This document shows positions 59,134 through 64,000 of a DNA stretch of 64,000 nucleotides, in pieces. Both the position numbers and the translations under genes were made by a program. How positions within the stretch are numbered: position 1 is the stretch's first letter; each line of letters starts with the position of its first letter. Location of the stretch: assembly GCA_036320915.1 (NCBI GenBank), contig JAXBDG010000012.1:1228501-1292500 (forward strand), given 5' to 3'. The notes beneath the pieces were generated by a model that did not search any database, was not told the DNA's origin, and was given only the letters and a program-made list of their open reading frames with translations. Origin of the DNA: Linnemannia elongata (taxonomy: Eukaryota; Mortierellomycota; Mortierellomycetes; Mortierellales; Mortierellaceae).

Positions 59134-59199
59134 AAGAGCCGATATCGAAGGATCAAAACGTAACGTCGCTATGAATGCTTGGGTGCCACAAGCCAGCTA
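59134..59199 (-). pseudogene. 28S rRNA fragment (66 bp)
   Basis: About 90 percent identical to 54976-55041 and in the same orientation. On the minus strand it reads AGCTGGCTTGTGGCACCC to GATATCGGCTCTTTC. It starts at the same 28S position as the fragment beyond the other end of the Crinkler gene. Confidence 0.8.
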
Positions 59200-59327
59200 C
59201 TCATGTATAGGAGTGCAAGCATACATTTCTAACTTGACAGTGATGTTGTTTCACAGGAGGGAGGTCGGGGCAGAGTTATAGGAATGCTGTCAATTCCTCA
59301 ATCAGTTCTAAGAATTGGACTATTAGT

Positions 59328-59440
59328 TGCAGATACGGCTTGTGAGTCCAATGTAAAGAGACCTTTAATTTACTACACTATTAGAAGGGTTTATTACCTA
59401 TTAGATGCAGATACGGCTTGTGAGTCCAATGTAAAGAGAC
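59328..59440. repeat. 35-bp direct repeat pair
   Basis: 59328-59362 and 59406-59440 are identical (TGCAGATACGGCTTGTGAG ... AAAGAGAC), separated by 43 bp. A GC-rich hairpin CCGCG/CGCGG (59454-59471) with an eight-base loop follows. Confidence 0.85.
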
Positions 59441-60510
59441 ACTAGAGTAGTTCCCGCGGCTTCGCTCGCGGAGGGAGATGAAAAATAAAGAGAGAAGAAC
59501 GGAAGGTCTTCATTCGCTCAACACACTACTTGGATAATTGAGGAAGGCCTTTACGTTGCCACATTCGGCGGAGGGTGCAACTCGCGTTAGTGGTTATAAA
59601 CCAATATACCTCATTTGCAAAGGGTGTCGATTGAGCCCCCCATAGAACTTTCCATGTTAGCAACGTTGTCTTTTTTTCAGCTTTCGATGCCCCTTTCTAG
59701 GCACGGAAGTTGGCTTTCCGAGTAGACCATTGACTTATCGCGTTGGTGGTGTTGGATTGCCTCAATTTTGCAGATCAGAGGCATATGGCCGCCATCAGCT
59801 CCCTTGATCTCGTCGCCGTGTCTGCTCTACAGCATCGTTGACATCACCCAAAAGCGCGCACAGGGGCACTTGTTTGGTAGCACGCCTTTTTTTACACGGC
59901 TGGTGCACAACACGGCTCTAGCATACCATTTTTTACTTTTTTTTTTTTTTTTTTTTTTTGCACTGTAATTCAGTCAATTTTTATGCTAACGGTTACTGAT
60001 GGGCGGAAGAAGAGAGAGATGGACGCATATTCGAGTTATATGTTGTTTTGGAGAAGAGGGAAGGGGTTAAAAAGGTAGATACAAAAGAAAGAATGGCCGC
60101 ACAATGGATAAGAACATCTACAGGTAAGAGGGACGGCCTTTTTTTATTATGTATCCGTAGGTGAGAGATGAACTGATAAAAGAGACTTGAAAGGAAGAAG
60201 ATGGGTTACATTGATACTTCGTCCTCTCTTCTCCATTCCCCTTTTTTTGTTTTTGCTTTTTTTCTTCATTTTCCTGCTGATAGCCAGTTTGATACCTTGC
60301 TGTTGTACGGTTTTGTAATTACATATATGCTACCGTAATGAGGAATGTCTACTTTTGTGCTTTACTTTGACACCACGTCCAATGCAGTACAGTTATAGTA
60401 TAGTGCCGTGGTAGAGAACACAATGCAATAGACCAAAGAAAAGCAAGCGAATACTTTTGAAGCACAACGACGGAAGATACGCTCGAGCCAAATAACGGTT
60501 GATTAATTGA
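59441..60510. other. Intergenic, no gene recognised
   Basis: Contains the hairpin above, a T tract of about 22 near 59938-59959 and AT-rich DNA. Nothing gene-like seen. Confidence 0.45.
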
Positions 60511-60822
60511 TCAGTGGTTGTTGATAGCGCTGTTGTTTACAGTACCAACGAAGACGACTTGTTGGTCATTGGCGATTGTTTCCCCGACACTTGGAGCACT
60601 TGGTAAGGGGAGGAGAAAAGGAGGACAAAGAGGGAGAGGTGGTATAGGGTATGGTGATGGTGGAAATGGTCTTGGTGGAAAGAGAGGCAGGAGAGGAGGG
60701 AACGACGGTGGTGGTGGTGGCAGTTGATTTGGTGGCGCTATGCCTGGTGGAGGGAGATGAGAACGTAACTGACTTGGGGGGACGCGACCTTGTTGAGTTG
60801 GTTGTCTTGGTTTGTTTGTATT
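60511..60822 (-). CDS. Possible proline-rich terminal exon
   Basis: Open frame of about 103 codons ending at 60511, preceded by a TTTGCAG acceptor at 60823. The translation is dominated by Pro runs (LPPPPPSFPPLLPLFPP and similar) and ends in a non-repetitive QQVVFVGTVNNSAINNH. The normal-looking tail and acceptor favour a real exon, but I found no convincing upstream exon or start. It may be chance. Confidence 0.25.
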   Translation of the reverse strand, partial: NTNKPRQPTQQGRVPPSQLRSHLPPPGIAPPNQLPPPPPSFPPLLPLFPPRPFPPSPYPIPPLPLCPPFLLPLPSAPSVGETIANDQQVVFVGTVNNSAINNH

Positions 60823-61572
60823 CTGCAAAGGCTAAAGAAGGAGAAGCATTTGGATTGGAGGTGGAGGGAAGAGGGACACGGCGAGTGCGAGTGGGAGGTA
60901 TGCTGAATGAATGAGTTGGGGGCAGGTGGGTGGGGAGTTGATGGATATGAATGAGTGTGAGTTAGAGTTAGAGTTATCTACAAAAAGAAAAAGAAAAAAA
61001 ACGGGAAAAACGCTAGATTTTTTCTGATCCATGATAACATGAACATGATGACAACAGCAACAGTAACAGCAACACAACGTCGTAACGGAACCAATAGTGG
61101 TAATAGTGAGCTGTCCGTCTCGCCTGTTGACCCGCTCACGCACATACACACACATGGTGCGTTGGCGTTGGCATATTACATATATCCCATATGAGCCACA
61201 CCCCCTTTCTTTTCCAAAATTATTTCACGGAGTCTTTTTTTCCTCTCTCATTTCCATCACATCTCTTCTTTTTTCGTTCAGGTAAAGAAGATGTTCATTG
61301 AAAGTAGCCGGGAGTCAGTATAGGTCCCACAGGCGGGGCCCCGGGAACCCCATCACATGATTTACAAAGGCTAAATCAGGTGATGGACGCAACGATTTTG
61401 TATTAGTTGAAGGAGCAAACTAACCGCCTCTGCGCCCAATAAATACTGTACTACTATATGATTGACTAGGCTACCATGACGTTGCCATGTCTGGGCAAGG
61501 GCCACCATTTTGTAAAAATGTCATGCTTTGCACGGCCCTTAAGTGACACATGTGAAGAAGAAAAAGAGAAAG
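60823..61572. other. Intergenic, no gene recognised
   Basis: AT-rich and microsatellite-like sequence, with an imperfect hairpin near 61493-61555 (CATGTCTGGGCAAGGGCC with GGCCCTTAAGTGACACATG). No gene. Confidence 0.4.
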
Positions 61573-61800
61573 AGATGTTGTTCTTTCGAACAAATCTATA
61601 GAACAATGGGCTTAATCTCAGCAGATCGTAGCAACAAGGCTATTCTACTGCTTACAATACCCCATTCAATTAAAGTCGTCTGCAATGGATTTATTTCGTG
61701 CTATATTTGAAATTAACATTAGTGGGAAACCTCATAAAGCCTTCCCGCTCTACAAGATTGATCCCACGTTCGTAAGATTCAGGATCCGAGGATCTATTCG
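61573..61800 (-). pseudogene. 28S rRNA 3'-end fragment
   Basis: Parallels 54450-54650 closely, including the purine-rich flank AGAGAAAGAGATGTTGTTCTTTCGA beyond the rRNA 3' end and GGGCTTAATCTCAGCAGATC. Decay increases past about 61740. It lies about 90 bp from the end of the DIRS element. Confidence 0.8.
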
Positions 61801-61891
61801 TATTCAACTAAACTACTAGAGTGGTAGTGTCGCGTCCCAGTCAAAAATCCTTGCGCATGAACCTACGATCACGTGATTCAGCGGCCTTTTT

Positions 61892-61960
61892 GGTTGGCGA
61901 TGCCGAATGTAATGACGGCTAAAGCCTATTATTCGACACCGCCAAGGGACTCTAGATGTG
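61892..61960. repeat. DIRS 3' terminal repeat end (69 bp)
   Basis: Perfect reverse complement of 62091-62159. Begins GGTTGGCGATGCCGAATG and ends ACTCTAGATGTG. The outer end at 61892 is taken as the element boundary because pairing stops there. Confidence 0.85.
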
Positions 61961-62090
61961 TGTATCTTTCTTTAATATAGTCACGTGAAACTCCAGAAAA
62001 AAAAAATGAAAAACGAAGTGATAAAAGGGACTCTAGCCTAGCAATCTTTGCTTCTCTATCTATGACTAGAACTGGGCGGGTACGGGTGGG

Positions 62091-62159
62091 CACATCTAGA
62101 GTCCCTTGGCGGTGTCGAATAATAGGCTTTAGCCGTCATTACATTCGGCATCGCCAACC
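62091..62159. repeat. DIRS internal complementary region (69 bp)
   Basis: Perfect reverse complement of 61892-61960, 130 bp inward and between the recombinase stop and the terminal repeat. That is the position of the internal complementary region that closes circular intermediates in DIRS1. The following 62160-62200 likely pairs with the missing left end, since CCAAGGGACTCTA recurs at 62175-62187. Confidence 0.8.
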
Positions 62160-62201
62160 ATTATTCTTCCTTGCCAAGGGACTCTATCTGTGAATCCAGA
62201 G

Positions 62202-63941
62202 TTAGGAAAGAATGGCTGATGTGAAGTCGTTTTTAAAGGTCCTTGACAGCCTGTAGAACTGCTCCACAATCGCCGGGGAGGACCAGTTGCCGTGGGTAGC
62301 AACATCGTCCACTGAAATACCGTGTTTGAGAGCCGCCGTGGCTCCCACCGCCCTTGCCTTGTACTTGGGTTGCCCCTCAACCCTGGGGATCCACTGCATC
62401 ACCTCTTGGATGTAGTGGGAGATCCGTTCATGTCCGAGACTCTGTGTAGGGTCCTTGATATATCGGATCAGGGGCGTGTAGCGCTCAGACTCGATCTTGG
62501 GATGAACCTTGCGCGCCTGACCGTCAGACGTCTCCGTGCGTCGTCTATATTCTGTGTATGCTCTGACTGGGCAATATTCTTCCTTGGGATGAGACTTGAT
62601 GACGACTGGTTTGATGATGTTCAGACCACCTCGCAGTTCTTTAGGGAACAGGACTGTAAGGGTCAGAGTGTTGTCCTTGACCTCGCTCTGGGTGACATCA
62701 ACACATTGCAGATCATCTGCTCGAAGGAGACCACAGACCGAGAGAAGGAAGCAGGTCTTGGCCGTCAGATCGGTCATGCTCATGGTGTTGTTGCTTCCTA
62801 GGTCATGGAGGTGCTTGAACAGTGGCGCCATATCAATGTCGTAGTTGCGCAACCGCTTGAAGCTGTCTGTGCCCGCGAGCTTGACAAACTGTTGAAAGTC
62901 GTAGTCGGACGTGATGGCGGTACGCTCTTCGTCGGGGAAGAGCTGAAGAATTGCTGACTTGTAGCTCATTGCTGTGGACCGCTTCCATCCCTTTGTCTCG
63001 AGACCGTAGGCGAGGTAGTTCATGACGTGGACCGCCGTCGCTTCCAGTGGGTCCACCCCGAAATAGTGGATCCATCGCTCGAAGGCTAGCTGGGCTGTCG
63101 AGTTACCCATAGCTCTCTTCTTGACTCGTGCCGATTCATAGAGGATCTTGACCACCGCTGGACTGGCTCCGCTGGTTACAGTCTTCTGCCGTCGACGTTC
63201 CAGGCTGCGAGTGACCACATTGGGTTTTTGGCGAGAATGTGGGGGTTGTTGCCCGGGGCTGGCAAGACCATGTTCCGTGGGACCGGTAGAGGCTTGCTGA
63301 TCGACATCTGGCGGATGGTAGGGTACCAGAGTGCGCTCGGCCAGTAAGGGGTGATGACCGTCGCCTTGACCTTGTCCATCTTGATCTTCTGCAGCACCCT
63401 GGATATAAGTGACCATGGTGGGCATGCATACACTCGACCCATTTTGGACCAGTTCGAGTTGAAGGCGTCCTGGCTCCAGGCTTCCTTCTCCGGGCTCCAA
63501 GAGATGTAACGAGGGACTTTCCTGTTGGTTGCTGTTGCAAAGAGATCGATGGTGTGATGACCCCAGGTTTCCTCCAGCTGTAGGAAGAATGTGGGATCTA
63601 TGGACCATTCCAGCTGGACTATCATCCTCCTGGAAGGTGCATCTGCGGGGTTGAACTGTGAGGGCACGTAAGTTGTCTTCAATCTTGTCCCTGTCGTCAA
63701 ACAATGATTCCATATCTTCGTCGTCAGATCCAGAAGTAACGGAGATCGGGTGCCGCCGAACTTGTTGATTTGAGCGATGGTCGTCATATTGTCGCAGATG
63801 ATGTGTATTGTTTTGCCTATAAGGGTTGGAATCTGAACGAGGTACCAGATCACCCTCAGTTCCTTCCAGTTGATGTGGTGAGGTTGCTCCGCTGGTGTCC
63901 ATGTCCTCGACATCTCCTTGCTGTTGATAACAATCCCCCAA
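62202..63941 (-). CDS. DIRS tyrosine recombinase frame
   Basis: Open frame of up to 579 codons; the first about 250 overlap the RNase H/methyltransferase frame and are probably not all translated. The recombinase core runs from about residue 270 on, with KRAMGNSTAQLAFERW, MNYLAYGLETKG, LLSVCGLLRADDLQC (first catalytic Arg), SHPKEEYCPVRAY, then YKARAVGATAALKHGISVDDVATHGNWSS and an FYRLSR tyrosine. The HxxR box appears as YKAR. The frame is uninterrupted, which argues for recent activity. Confidence 0.88.
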   Translation of the reverse strand: MGDCYQQQGDVEDMDTSGATSPHQLEGTEGDLVPRSDSNPYRQNNTHHLRQYDDHRSNQQVRRHPISVTSGSDDEDMESLFDDRDKIEDNLRALTVQPRRCTFQEDDSPAGMVHRSHILPTAGGNLGSSHHRSLCNSNQQESPSLHLLEPGEGSLEPGRLQLELVQNGSSVCMPTMVTYIQGAAEDQDGQGQGDGHHPLLAERTLVPYHPPDVDQQASTGPTEHGLASPGQQPPHSRQKPNVVTRSLERRRQKTVTSGASPAVVKILYESARVKKRAMGNSTAQLAFERWIHYFGVDPLEATAVHVMNYLAYGLETKGWKRSTAMSYKSAILQLFPDEERTAITSDYDFQQFVKLAGTDSFKRLRNYDIDMAPLFKHLHDLGSNNTMSMTDLTAKTCFLLSVCGLLRADDLQCVDVTQSEVKDNTLTLTVLFPKELRGGLNIIKPVVIKSHPKEEYCPVRAYTEYRRRTETSDGQARKVHPKIESERYTPLIRYIKDPTQSLGHERISHYIQEVMQWIPRVEGQPKYKARAVGATAALKHGISVDDVATHGNWSSPAIVEQFYRLSRTFKNDFTSAILS

Positions 63942-64000
63942 GCCTCCTCTGAAGCGTCCGTGAACGCATCCACATCCGTCTTCTGTGGCAAGAATCCCAG
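63176..64000 (-). CDS. DIRS RNase H and methyltransferase-like frame (partial)
   Basis: Open to the window edge, so the N-terminal reverse transcriptase is missing. The RNase H has DAFTDASEEAWG (catalytic Asp), NWKELRVIW (Glu), IICDNMTTIAQINK (Asp) and NPADAPSR. The following segment IDLFATATNRKVPRYISW, DAFNSNWSKM, YACPPWSLISRVLQKI and TPYWPSALWYP is the methylase-like region typical of DIRS elements. It overlaps the recombinase frame by about 770 bp. Confidence 0.88.
   Translation of the reverse strand: MGFLPQKTDVDAFTDASEEAWGIVINSKEMSRTWTPAEQPHHINWKELRVIWYLVQIPTLIGKTIHIICDNMTTIAQINKFGGTRSPLLLDLTTKIWNHCLTTGTRLKTTYVPSQFNPADAPSRRMIVQLEWSIDPTFFLQLEETWGHHTIDLFATATNRKVPRYISWSPEKEAWSQDAFNSNWSKMGRVYACPPWSLISRVLQKIKMDKVKATVITPYWPSALWYPTIRQMSISKPLPVPRNMVLPAPGNNPHILAKNPMWSLAAWNVDGRRL

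Larger units (their letters stand above)
61892..64000 (-). mobile_element. DIRS-type retrotransposon, 3' part
   Basis: Minus-strand element whose 5' part (reverse transcriptase, left terminal repeat) is beyond the window. Visible in order are RNase H, a DIRS-type methyltransferase-like segment, a tyrosine recombinase in an overlapping frame, then a short non-coding tail with a perfect inverted repeat. Use of a tyrosine recombinase and overlapping frames is diagnostic of DIRS against LTR elements. Confidence 0.9.

Noticed and set aside
59938..59959. T tract as poly-A tail of a minus-strand retrocopy
   Set aside because: No element body, target duplication or coding sequence could be linked to it.
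60518..60914. Plus-strand Gly/Val-rich frames
   Set aside because: Antisense of the proline-rich frame; no normal sequence.

Overview
The window looks like nuclear DNA of an early-diverging filamentous fungus, most plausibly Mortierellomycota or a close relative (inference). Nearly every gene is split by short GT-AG introns. The recognisable proteins are fungal: a CRH-type cell-wall transglycosylase, RAX2 and UBA4. A Crinkler-type protein sits beside a DIRS retrotransposon. I saw no CRISPR array, tRNA gene or bacterial-type operon. Gene models were assembled by hand by joining open frames at splice sites; phase was checked at every junction.

Layout. 1-3.3 kb is a repeat block with two minisatellites. 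3.3-25.3 kb is a compact gene-rich stretch: NEDD1 (gamma-tubulin recruitment), a small membrane protein, a probable non-coding host of two intronic C/D snoRNAs, CK2 beta, 3-ketodihydrosphingosine reductase, CCT8, SEC13 (divergent from CCT8) and a GPI-anchored CRH-like GH16 enzyme. 26.5-37.6 kb is accessory: a small secreted cysteine-rich protein, a purine-rich tract, a 28S rRNA fragment, a 2.8-kb inverted-repeat element with two identical-looking 675-bp arms and an inserted TA-flanked MITE, an acidic Ser/Asp/Glu-repeat protein, a decayed malate dehydrogenase copy, and two more copies of the repeat unit found at position 1. 37.7-54.2 kb is again conserved: malate dehydrogenase, UBA4, a PPR protein and a 2050-residue RAX2-like protein ending in an SH3 domain.

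54.4-64 kb is the most unusual part. A 920-residue Crinkler-like protein (ubiquitin-like header, P-loop NTPase, nuclease-like C-terminus) lies between two fragments of 28S rRNA in the same orientation. Both fragments, and a third at 28.1 kb, begin at the same point of the 28S gene. A fourth 28S fragment lies next to the 3' end of a DIRS retrotransposon that carries a perfect 69-bp inverted repeat and runs off the right edge.

The conserved genes are unrelated in pathway (cytoskeleton, secretion, folding, sphingolipid synthesis, wall synthesis, polarity, tRNA thiolation), as usual in fungi. The notable pattern is the alternation of compact housekeeping blocks with repeat-rich blocks carrying the secreted protein, the Crinkler, rRNA fragments, a pseudogene and transposons.
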